From Scleromatobacter humisilvae (lineage in GTDB: Bacteria > Pseudomonadota > Gammaproteobacteria > Burkholderiales > Burkholderiaceae_C): 64,000 bases of DNA. Both the position numbers and the translations under genes were made by a program. The notes below the pieces were generated by a model that was not told where the DNA came from, did no database searches, and saw nothing but the letters and a program-made list of their open reading frames with translations. The DNA lies in assembly GCF_023231945.1 (NCBI RefSeq), contig NZ_JAJLJH010000001.1:62001-126000 (forward strand), read 5' to 3'. Of this stretch, positions 55,735-62,694 are shown one piece after another (the stretch's first letter is position 1; each line of letters starts with the position of its first letter).

Positions 55735-56069
55735 GGGCGAAGCTTGACGGGGGAATGGCCCTGTATCGGTCGCCGCGGCCGCAACTTGAGCAGGCGAGCA
55801 CCCTGCGACGCGGGCCGCACGAATGGTTCGCGCGCACGGCTCCAATCGGCCGCTCGCGGCATCGCTTGAGGGCTTGGCCGCATCCGATCCTCGAACCGCG
55901 GCAATAGATCACGAAAATCGAGGCTGCAAGCGCGATATCGTTCCATCGATATTGCAGGGCAGCAATGCAACCGACTGTAAACTGACAGTCGAGTGACAGG
56001 CTTCGCCGAGTCGCCGAAATCCATCGCCCCGGCCACGTCGGTCAAGAGGGCAATATCAAGGGAAAAATC
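55735..56069. promoter_or_regulatory. Divergent intergenic region with dyad cluster
   Basis: A 335-bp gap between a chemoreceptor and a PEP-CTERM gene. Besides the FliA promoter it has, upstream of the PEP-CTERM gene, three dyads: ATATCG-N6-CGATAT (55935-55952), TTGCA-N9-TGCAA (55952-55970) and GACTGT-N6-ACAGTC (55973-55990). A possible sigma-70 promoter, TTGCAG-N18-TGTAAA (55952-55981), overlaps them. This arrangement suggests control by one or more dimeric regulators. Confidence 0.5.
55763..55789 (-). promoter_or_regulatory. FliA (sigma-28) promoter of chemoreceptor gene
   Basis: Minus strand TCAAGTTG (55782-55789), an 11-bp spacer, ACCGATAC (55763-55770): very close to the flagellar sigma-28 consensus. 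It sits about 29 bp upstream of the chemoreceptor ATG, a normal distance. It ties the receptor to the flagellar late-gene class. Confidence 0.75.
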
Positions 56070-56585
56070 ATGACCAAGTTCTCGCGCGCCGTGCTCGGCG
56101 CCGCCCTGCTGGCCGTCAGCGGCTTCGCGGCCGCCGCCAGCTACCCCGGCATCGTCGACGCCAAGGGCAACAGCCTGGGCGGCGGCTCGGCCTTCGACAC
56201 CGGCGTCTTCCTGGTCGCCGGCGAGACGTTCTCGGTGACGGCCAACCCGGCCGACCTGTGGGACAACTCCGGCACCGACCCGACCTACGTGTCCAACGCC
56301 GACGGCCACGCCTTCCAGATGGCCACGCTCGACGGCCTGACCGACGCCATCGGCTCGCTGGTCGGCGAGATCGGCAACGGCCCGCTGTTCAACGTCGGCA
56401 CCAACCTGGCGAACGTCACCGCCGGCAGCGCCGGCGAACTGAAGCTGTTCTACTTCGACTCCGACGCCGACAACAACACCGGCTTCGTGCACGTCGACGT
56501 GTCGGCCGTGCCGGAACCCACGAACATCGCCCTGATGGCCCTGGCCCTCGGCGCGTTCGCGCTGACGCGCCGCCGCAAGGCCTGA
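56070..56585 (+). CDS. PEP-CTERM protein with LecA-like (PA-IL) domain
   Basis: A 171-residue exported protein. Signal peptide to about 23 (FAAAA). The body resembles the galactose-binding lectin LecA/PA-IL: VAGETFSVTANPADLWDNSG, then AIGSLVGEIGNGPLFNVGT and LKLFYFDSDADNNTGFVHVDV. The last part corresponds to the Ca/sugar-binding loop (D, DNN-T/G) of PA-IL. The C-terminus is a full PEP-CTERM tag: VPEPTNIALMALALGAFALTRRRKA. A surface-displayed sugar-binding protein is thus possible, but the lectin reading is by eye. It has a dyad-rich upstream region and its own terminator. Confidence 0.85.
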   Translation: MTKFSRAVLGAALLAVSGFAAAASYPGIVDAKGNSLGGGSAFDTGVFLVAGETFSVTANPADLWDNSGTDPTYVSNADGHAFQMATLDGLTDAIGSLVGEIGNGPLFNVGTNLANVTAGSAGELKLFYFDSDADNNTGFVHVDVSAVPEPTNIALMALALGAFALTRRRKA

Positions 56586-56625
56586 GCGTCGCGGGGGGCG
56601 CTCGTCGCCCCGCCACAATGACAAA

Positions 56626-56648
56626 GGGTGCCCTGGGCACCCTTTTTT
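56626..56648 (+). terminator. Terminator of the LecA-like PEP-CTERM gene
   Basis: Stem GGGTGC(C) / (G)GCACCC with a short loop is followed by TTTTTT, 40 bp after the stop. It lies before the convergent LytTR gene. Confidence 0.88.
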
Positions 56649-56671
56649 CATGCGCCCGCGGACTCGGCGCC

Positions 56672-57580
56672 TCAATACTGGCGGAACCAGTGCACGTGGT
56701 TGCGGCTGACGCTCAGCGTCTCGTTGCGCCCTTTCAGGTGCACCTCGGCCGTCTCGTTGGGGCCCTTGATGACCTGCGACACGAAGCGCAGGTTGACGAT
56801 CGTCGAGCGGTGGATCTGGATGAAGGTCTCGGGCTCGAGGCCGTCCAGCAGCTCGCGGATCGACTTGCGGATCAGCGCCTCGCCGCCGACCCACACGACC
56901 AGCGTGTACTTCTCGTCCGAGCGGAAATACAGCACCTCGTCGACGGGGATCAGCTTGATCATCTGCCCCACCGACGCGCGGATCCACTGCAGCCGGTCGC
57001 CGGCCGGCGCGCGGCGGCGCAGCTCGCCGGCGAGCGCGGACAACACCGCGTCGAGGTCGTTGGCCGGCAGCCTGGAAAGCGGGCCGCCGGCCTCGGCGAC
57101 GTCGCCGGCCAGGCTCGTGACCTGGCCCAGGCCCGCGTCGGCCGCGTCCGCGCGGCGGCGCTCGGCGATGCGGCGCCGCAGCCGCGCGACGCTCTCGCCC
57201 AGGCGGTCGGCGTCGAAGGGCTTGACGAGGTAGTCGATGGCGCCCTGCTCGAACGCCGCGACGGCGTACTGCTCGTAGGCCGTGACGAAGACGATCTGCA
57301 CGTCCGGGCCCATCAGGCGCGCGGCCTCGACGCCGTTCATGCCCGGCATGTGGACGTCGAGGAAGACGACGTCCGGCCGCAGCTGCTCGACGAGGTCGAC
57401 CGCCTCGCGGCCGTTGCGCGCCTCGCCCGCGATCTCGAGCTCGGGCCACAGCTGCGCCAGGTGGTGCGCGAGGTGCGTGCGCAGCAGCGGCTCGTCGTCG
57501 ACGACCAGCGCGCGCACGGCCCCGGGCGCGGGCGTGACGCGCACGGGCGCGTCCTCGTCGTCGCGTTCGACGCTGCTCAT
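56672..57580 (-). CDS. LytTR-family response regulator
   Basis: A 302-residue two-component regulator. The receiver domain (about residues 20-140) has VVDDEPLLRTHL, phosphoacceptor Asp in VVFLDVHMPGMNG, and DYLVKPFDADRL. The C-terminal LytTR DNA-binding domain has LIPVDEVLYFRSDEKYTLVVW, FIQIHRSTIVNLRFV and LSVSRNHVHWFRQY. An Ala-rich linker lies between. The ATG overlaps the kinase stop (ATGA), so the pair is coupled. LytTR regulators control cell-surface, competence or quorum genes; the target here is unknown. Confidence 0.93.
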   Translation of the reverse strand: MSSVERDDEDAPVRVTPAPGAVRALVVDDEPLLRTHLAHHLAQLWPELEIAGEARNGREAVDLVEQLRPDVVFLDVHMPGMNGVEAARLMGPDVQIVFVTAYEQYAVAAFEQGAIDYLVKPFDADRLGESVARLRRRIAERRRADAADAGLGQVTSLAGDVAEAGGPLSRLPANDLDAVLSALAGELRRRAPAGDRLQWIRASVGQMIKLIPVDEVLYFRSDEKYTLVVWVGGEALIRKSIRELLDGLEPETFIQIHRSTIVNLRFVSQVIKGPNETAEVHLKGRNETLSVSRNHVHWFRQY

Positions 57581-58698
57581 GACAGCCTCCGTGCCGCACC
57601 CGTGGCGGGCACGTCGACGAGGATCTCGGCCAGCAGGCCGTGCGGCTCGACCTCGGTGAGCTCCAGCCGCGCGGCGCCGCCGTAGAACGCCGCCAGGCGC
57701 TCGCGCAGGTTGACCAGCCCGGTGCCGGGCACGGACGACTCGCCCATGCCGACGCCGTCGTCGCGCACGGCCAGGCGCACGACGTCCGCGTCGCGCGAGG
57801 ACGTCACGACGATGCTGCCGCCGGTCTCGGACGGGTCGATGCCGTGGCGCACGGCGTTCTCCACCAGCGTCAGCAGCAGCATCGGCGGGCACGGGAAGCC
57901 CTGCAGCGCGGGATCGACGTCCACCGAGAAGCGCAGCCTGTCGGGCATGCGCAGGTGCATCAGCTCGAGGTAGCTGCGCACGAGCGCCATCTCGCGGCCC
58001 AGCTGCGCGTCGCCGTCGTCCAGGCGCGGCATCGTCGCCTTCAGGTAGGCGATCAGGCTGCGCAGCACGGCGGGCGCGCGCGGCGAGCCCGTCTCGACCA
58101 GCGCCTGCACGTTGGCCAGCGTGTTGAACAGGAAGTGCGGCTCGACCTGCGCCGTGAGCACGGCCAGGCGGGCGTCGGCCGCGTGGCGCTCGAGGCGCGA
58201 GCGCTGCAGTGCCAGCTCCAGGCCCATCGCCTTGGCTTCGGAGTCGCGCTGCCGTTCGAGCGCGCCGAGCGCAAGGATCAGGCCGACGATGGTGCCCGTG
58301 CCCGAGATCAGGATGAAGCCCTGCACGCGGCCTTCGTGGCTGACGACCGCGTTGAAGTCGCCGCCGGTGGCCAGCAGGTAGACCGCCAGCGTCGCGAGCG
58401 TCGCCGCGACGAGCACGGTGACGGACTGCAGCACCCACGGCGGCACCAGGCGCTGCGGCCAGGTCAGCGCCGCGCTGCGCGCCACCAGCGTGATGAAGCC
58501 GACGAACAGCGTGCGCCCGAGCAGCACGGTGAACTGCAGCTCGAAGATCGGGTTGAGGACGACCGCGACGAGCAGCGAGAAGACGAGCGTCAGCCCGATC
58601 GTGCGCGGCGACAGCGCGCGCAGGAACAGCGCCCAGCGCGAACGCGGCGCTTGCTCGGCGCCCGGGCCGGCCGTCACGACGGGAAGTGGAGAGGACAT
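57577..58698 (-). CDS. LytS-type sensor histidine kinase
   Basis: A 373-residue membrane kinase of the His_kinase (PF06580) type. About four hydrophobic segments lie in the N-terminal half (IGLTLVFSLLVAVVLNP, VGFITLVARSAALTW, VLQSVTVLVAATLATLAVYLL, GFILISGTGTIVGLILALG). The phospho-His motif is QVEPHFLFNTLANVQALVE, and the ATPase has LVENAVRHGIDP and DDGVGM, then GTGLVNLRERLAAFYGG. It is the cognate kinase of the following regulator. The first gene of a two-gene unit. Confidence 0.93.
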   Translation of the reverse strand: MSSPLPVVTAGPGAEQAPRSRWALFLRALSPRTIGLTLVFSLLVAVVLNPIFELQFTVLLGRTLFVGFITLVARSAALTWPQRLVPPWVLQSVTVLVAATLATLAVYLLATGGDFNAVVSHEGRVQGFILISGTGTIVGLILALGALERQRDSEAKAMGLELALQRSRLERHAADARLAVLTAQVEPHFLFNTLANVQALVETGSPRAPAVLRSLIAYLKATMPRLDDGDAQLGREMALVRSYLELMHLRMPDRLRFSVDVDPALQGFPCPPMLLLTLVENAVRHGIDPSETGGSIVVTSSRDADVVRLAVRDDGVGMGESSVPGTGLVNLRERLAAFYGGAARLELTEVEPHGLLAEILVDVPATGAARRLS

Positions 58699-58809
58699 GG
58701 CGTCACGATAACGCGCCGCGCCGCGCCAGCCCAGGGGTGGCGGGCGGCGGTGCGACGGACGACGGAAGACGAGGGCTGAGTGGGTGGCGCGGTCCCCGGA
58801 TCGCGGGGC

Positions 58810-61659
58810 TCAGAACCCCGCGCGCTCCATCGGCGCGTTCAAGGCCGCGCGCAGCGTCTCGGCGCAGTCGGCCAGGTGCAGCCGCGAGGCCTCGCTCAGG
58901 CCCGGCCGGCGCTGCGCCGCCTGGATGCGCGGCAGCAGCGACGCGGCCTCGGCGCGCAGCGTCGAGCGCAGGTCCACGCGCACCCCGCCGGGCGTGCGCA
59001 GCAGCACGACGGCCAGCCGGTTGACGTGGTCGCGCTGCAGCTCGCGCCGGCGCGCCGGGATGTCGCCCTTGCCGCCGGCGCCGAAGTTGTCCGCGTCCGA
59101 CCACAGCGCGCGCGTGATGCGCGCATAGACCTCGGACGGCGCCAGCGCCTGCGCCGGACGATCCAGCTTGGGCGCGCTGTCCTCCAGCCGCTGCGCGAGG
59201 CCGTCGCTCATCAGCGCGAACAGCAGCTGGCGCTGGAAGTCCAGCATCACCGATTCCACCGGGTAGTCGGTGGACACGGGGTCGCCGCCGGCGGAGACGT
59301 CGCCGCGCTCGAGGAAGTCGGGCGCCAGGCGGCGTTGCAACGCCGGCGAGATGCGGAAGCTGTCGGGCGCGAGCACGCCGTCGACCAGCGTGTCGAGCGC
59401 GGCGCGCTGCTGGGCCGCCGGCACCGGCTGCATCGGGTCGCGGCCGGAGCCGGGGAAGTCGCGCAGCGTGGCGACGCCGCCGAGCTGGCGCAGCAGCACG
59501 CCCGACGCGCGCACCGCGTCGCGCAGCGCGTAGCGCACCGAGCGGCGCAGCACGGCGTAGTCCTCGTCGGGCCGCAGCGTGCGCGACTCCTGGCGCGTGA
59601 ACAGGTCGCGCGCGATGGCGAAGCGCTTCTGCGCATAGGCCACCGGGTCGGCGCCGAGATCGCCCTGCAGCGCGGCCGGATCGACGCCGAGGTAGTTGTC
59701 CTCGTCGGTGCCGTAGTCCAGGCCCGGCTCGGTGTTGCGCGCCGCGATCTTGAGCAGCTCCGCCTTCTCCTGCGCGGGCGTGGTGCCGGCCGGCATGGGC
59801 TTGTAGGCGTACTCGATGGCCCAGTAGTCGTACGGGCCCAGCGTGTTGTCGAAGGGCTTGACGACCGGCTCGCCAGGGCGCGGCAGGTTGATCGGCGGGT
59901 AGTCCATCACCGAGCCCGAGAGCGGGTGCGTCTGCGTGAACCCGGGGTCGGACAGGTCCTTGTCCGTGTTCATGCGCGAGGCGCGGAAGTTGTGGCGCAG
60001 GCCCAGCGTGTGGCCGACCTCGTGCATCGTCACGTTCGTGAGGTAGGCCTGCACGAAGGCGTCGGCCTGGGGGCTGTCGGGATCGATGTCGCCGCGCGCT
60101 TCCAGCACGTCCAGGCCGTAGTCCGCCTGCTCGGATTCGAAGTCGCCGGCCAGGCAGGCCTGCGCGTCGAGGCCGAACGGCTTCGGCGCAGCGGACGCCT
60201 CGGCTGCCGGCGCGAGCTCGGACGCCGGCGCCTGCAGCAGCGAGGCCAGCCCCGAGGCGCTCGCGCGTTCGAGCACCTGCACGCGGTCGGCGCGCAGGTT
60301 GCGCGAGGCCACGCTCTCGATCGAGATGCCCGCATCGAGGATCTCGCCGCTGCGCGGATCGACGTGCGTCGGCCCGATCGCGTCATAGATCGGCTCCGCG
60401 TTGACCGCCCAGCGCACGGAGGTGGCGCCGACGTCCAGCGTGTCGAACGCGGCGTCCTCGGGCTGCACCTTGACGACGATCGCGTTCCTGAAGCCGATCT
60501 TCTCGAAGGCCTTGTTCCACTCGAGGATGCCGCGCGTGATCGCGTCGCGGTACTTCAGAGGGATCGAGCGGTCGAGCCAGTAGGTGATGGGCCTGACCGG
60601 CTCGGACATCTCCGCCGCCGGATCCTTCTTCTCGAGGCGCCAGTGGTTGATGAAGCGCTCGCGCGGCGAGCGCACCTGGTCGTCGGTGAAGTCGGCCACC
60701 GTGGTGGTGAAGAAGCCCACGCGCGGGTCGGCCGGGCGGGTTGCCATCGGCTTCTCGGGCAGGCGCGCCAGCGAGTAGTGCAGGCCCAGGAACAGGCTGC
60801 GGGCGTCGGGGATGAAGCTGGGGATCGTCGGCTGTGGCGCGCCGGCCGGCGCGTTGGGGAAGGAGTTGGCGATCGACTGCGTGAAGTAGTGCGCCGTGAC
60901 GTCGAACATCACCTCGTCGGCCGAGCCGCGCACGCTGTCGAAGTACGAATTGCGCTGGTCGAAGCCGTAGCCCTGGCGGAACATCTGCTGCAGGTGGATC
61001 GCCATGCCCAGCGTGTCGACCAGGAACAGGTTGTTGGCCTCGATCAGCACGCCGTGCGACGCGCCGTCGGGCTGGCTGGCCACCGGCGTGCTGCCGATCA
61101 GGCTGGTGGAGTAGTCGGCGTCCACCGCGTGCGCCTGCGGCGTGCCGGCCCTGGCACGGAAGGTCTCGTTGAGCGCGACCAGCTGCACCAGGTTGTGGAT
61201 CTTGCGGAACTCGACGATGCGCGGCGCGCCCCAGGCCCCGTACGCGCTCAGCATCGAGCCGCCGAACAGGCCGCCCTCGCCGAGGCCCTGCGAGACCTTG
61301 GGCGAGAAGAACATCGGCTTGTTGAAGTCCTCCGGCTTGAGCTCGAGCCAGACCTTGTCGTCCTTCTGCCAGAGCGTGAGCATGCCGTCGACGCGGCGGG
61401 AGCCTTGCGTGACGGTGGCGAACGGCGGCAGCGGCGGGCCGCTGGGCGCCGCGGCCGGGCGCGTCGCGCTCGCGCGCGCGGCGACCGCGCTGGCCCCGCT
61501 GGCGGGCGTGGCGGCCGCGGACGCCGGCTCGGCAGGGGTCTCGGCCAGCACCTTGATGTCCGGCCGGATCTCCGCTTCCGGCGTCGCGCAGCTGCACAGG
61601 AAGGCGACGCAGGCAGCGGCGAGCAGGGTCAGCGGCGAGATCGGGCGCGATTGAGGCAT
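58810..61659 (-). CDS. Zinc-dependent metalloprotease with DUF5117/DUF5118, lipoprotein
   Basis: A 949-residue exported protein. A signal peptide ends in a lipobox (AFLCSC, Cys about 23-24), then an Ala/Pro/Ser-rich linker. DUF5118 and DUF5117-like regions (LTLWQKDDKVWLELKPEDF, FFSPKVSQGLGEGGLFGG) precede the metzincin-type zinc site HEVGHTLGLRHNF, with the Met-turn-like SGSVMDYP following. Such proteins are large envelope proteases of unknown substrate, common in Bacteroidetes and Burkholderiales. The start at 61659 is preferred over 61713 for the signal peptide. Confidence 0.85.
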   Translation of the reverse strand: MPQSRPISPLTLLAAACVAFLCSCATPEAEIRPDIKVLAETPAEPASAAATPASGASAVAARASATRPAAAPSGPPLPPFATVTQGSRRVDGMLTLWQKDDKVWLELKPEDFNKPMFFSPKVSQGLGEGGLFGGSMLSAYGAWGAPRIVEFRKIHNLVQLVALNETFRARAGTPQAHAVDADYSTSLIGSTPVASQPDGASHGVLIEANNLFLVDTLGMAIHLQQMFRQGYGFDQRNSYFDSVRGSADEVMFDVTAHYFTQSIANSFPNAPAGAPQPTIPSFIPDARSLFLGLHYSLARLPEKPMATRPADPRVGFFTTTVADFTDDQVRSPRERFINHWRLEKKDPAAEMSEPVRPITYWLDRSIPLKYRDAITRGILEWNKAFEKIGFRNAIVVKVQPEDAAFDTLDVGATSVRWAVNAEPIYDAIGPTHVDPRSGEILDAGISIESVASRNLRADRVQVLERASASGLASLLQAPASELAPAAEASAAPKPFGLDAQACLAGDFESEQADYGLDVLEARGDIDPDSPQADAFVQAYLTNVTMHEVGHTLGLRHNFRASRMNTDKDLSDPGFTQTHPLSGSVMDYPPINLPRPGEPVVKPFDNTLGPYDYWAIEYAYKPMPAGTTPAQEKAELLKIAARNTEPGLDYGTDEDNYLGVDPAALQGDLGADPVAYAQKRFAIARDLFTRQESRTLRPDEDYAVLRRSVRYALRDAVRASGVLLRQLGGVATLRDFPGSGRDPMQPVPAAQQRAALDTLVDGVLAPDSFRISPALQRRLAPDFLERGDVSAGGDPVSTDYPVESVMLDFQRQLLFALMSDGLAQRLEDSAPKLDRPAQALAPSEVYARITRALWSDADNFGAGGKGDIPARRRELQRDHVNRLAVVLLRTPGGVRVDLRSTLRAEAASLLPRIQAAQRRPGLSEASRLHLADCAETLRAALNAPMERAGF

Positions 61660-61750
61660 GGAATCAGGATACGTGAAAGAAGGATTGGTTCCAGCGCGTG
61701 GAAAGTATGGCAAATCAGTCAGTGATAACCCTGCACGGCCGATTCAGTAC

Positions 61751-61767
61751 GTATAGAATATGCATAC
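61751..61767. promoter_or_regulatory. Possible promoter and operator of vapBC
   Basis: The A+T-rich stretch before vapB has TAGAAT (61754-61759) as a -10, with a weak CTGCAC 17 bp upstream (61731-61736). Arms GTAT and ATAC (61751-61767) frame the -10 and could bind VapB, since AbrB-type antitoxins repress their own promoter. Weak dyad. Confidence 0.35.
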
Positions 61768-61807
61768 CGAATCCGTCAGCATCGTACTTTCAAACGAGAG
61801 GTCGACC

Positions 61808-62053
61808 ATGGAAGCCACCGTCGCCGAACGCGGCCAGATCACGCTGCCCAAGGCCGTGCGCGACGCGCTCGGGCTGACGAAAGGCACCGTGCTGAAGGTC
61901 GAGCTGGACGGCGGCAGGATCATCCTGCGCAAGGACGTCACCGACGCCATCTCGCGCGTCCGTGGGCGTTTCAAGCTGCCGAGCGGTGTCTCGACCGACG
62001 ACGTGATGCACGAGCTGCGCGGACGCGCCCCCGGCGAGACGCCCGAATTCTAA
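61808..62053 (+). CDS. vapB: AbrB/SpoVT-type antitoxin VapB
   Basis: An 81-residue antitoxin. The N-terminal AbrB swapped-hairpin domain has VAERGQITLPKAVRDALGL and GTVLKVELDGGRIILRKD, which binds the vapBC operator. The C-terminal part (SRVRGRFKLPSGVSTDDVMHELRGR) wraps the toxin. The ATG at 61808 has GAGAGG upstream; an earlier in-frame ATG at 61760 would add an unlikely extension. Its partner is the PIN toxin 180 bp on, farther than the usual overlap or few bases. Confidence 0.9.
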   Translation: MEATVAERGQITLPKAVRDALGLTKGTVLKVELDGGRIILRKDVTDAISRVRGRFKLPSGVSTDDVMHELRGRAPGETPEF

Positions 62054-62067
62054 TGAAGCCATGTGGG

Positions 62068-62135
62068 CCCCCACGCTCCCGCTGGTCGCTGCCCCCCGAG
62101 GGGGCCGCGCGGATCGGCTCGGCTGCGAGCCTCGC
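62068..62135. repeat. Burkholderiales-type intergenic repeat, copy 2, between vapB and vapC
   Basis: GC-rich unit CCCCCACGCTCCCGCTGG with core dyad CTGCCCCCCGAGGGGGCC (62089-62106), then a GGCTC-GGCTGC-GAGCC hairpin. Related to the unit after argF at 33955. It interrupts what is normally an overlapping toxin-antitoxin pair. Confidence 0.55.
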
Positions 62136-62233
62136 TTCCCTCTTCTTGGATTTTCGTTCGAGGCATTCGAGCGGCGACGCCGGCTGCCGATGCAGCCCGG
62201 CGTGCCACGCGAGCCTGGTGAAGGCTTGACGCG

Positions 62234-62653
62234 ATGATCGCCATCGACACCTCCGTCCTGATCGACCTGCTGGGCGACGGCGCCGGCGCCGACGCCGCCG
62301 AGGCCTGCCTGCGGCTCGCGCTCGGCAGCGGCCCGGTGGTCGTGTGCGACGTCGTCGCCAGCGAGGTGACCGCGGGGCTCGGACACGGCGCGGAAGTGAT
62401 GGACGCGCTCGACGACATGGGGCTGACCTTCTCGTCCATCGAGCAACGCTCGGCCGTGCGCGCGGGCGAGATGCAACGCAAGTACATGCAGCGCGCGCGC
62501 GCCGCGGGCCAGGTGCTCGCCTCGCCGCGCACGATGCCCGACTTCCTCGTCGGCGCCCACGCCCTGCTCCAGTGCAACGGCCTGATCACGCGTGACGAAG
62601 GATTTTTCCGCGACTACTTCAAAGGGCTCAAGGTCATCGTCCCGAAGACCTGA
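62234..62653 (+). CDS. vapC: PIN-domain toxin VapC
   Basis: A 139-residue ribonuclease toxin. The PIN acidic residues are in IAIDTSVLIDLL (Asp5), VVASEVTAGL (Glu), and MPDFLVGAHALL and LITRDEGFFRDYF (late Asps), so the metal site is complete. VapC enzymes cut tRNA or rRNA when VapB is degraded. GAAGG precedes the ATG by 10 nt. A 180-bp gap with a repeat lies between the antitoxin and this gene, so it may be translated independently. Confidence 0.9.
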   Translation: MIAIDTSVLIDLLGDGAGADAAEACLRLALGSGPVVVCDVVASEVTAGLGHGAEVMDALDDMGLTFSSIEQRSAVRAGEMQRKYMQRARAAGQVLASPRTMPDFLVGAHALLQCNGLITRDEGFFRDYFKGLKVIVPKT

Positions 62654-62694
62654 AGCCACATTCCTTTCCACCCCGGCTATCCCAGGAGATCTCC

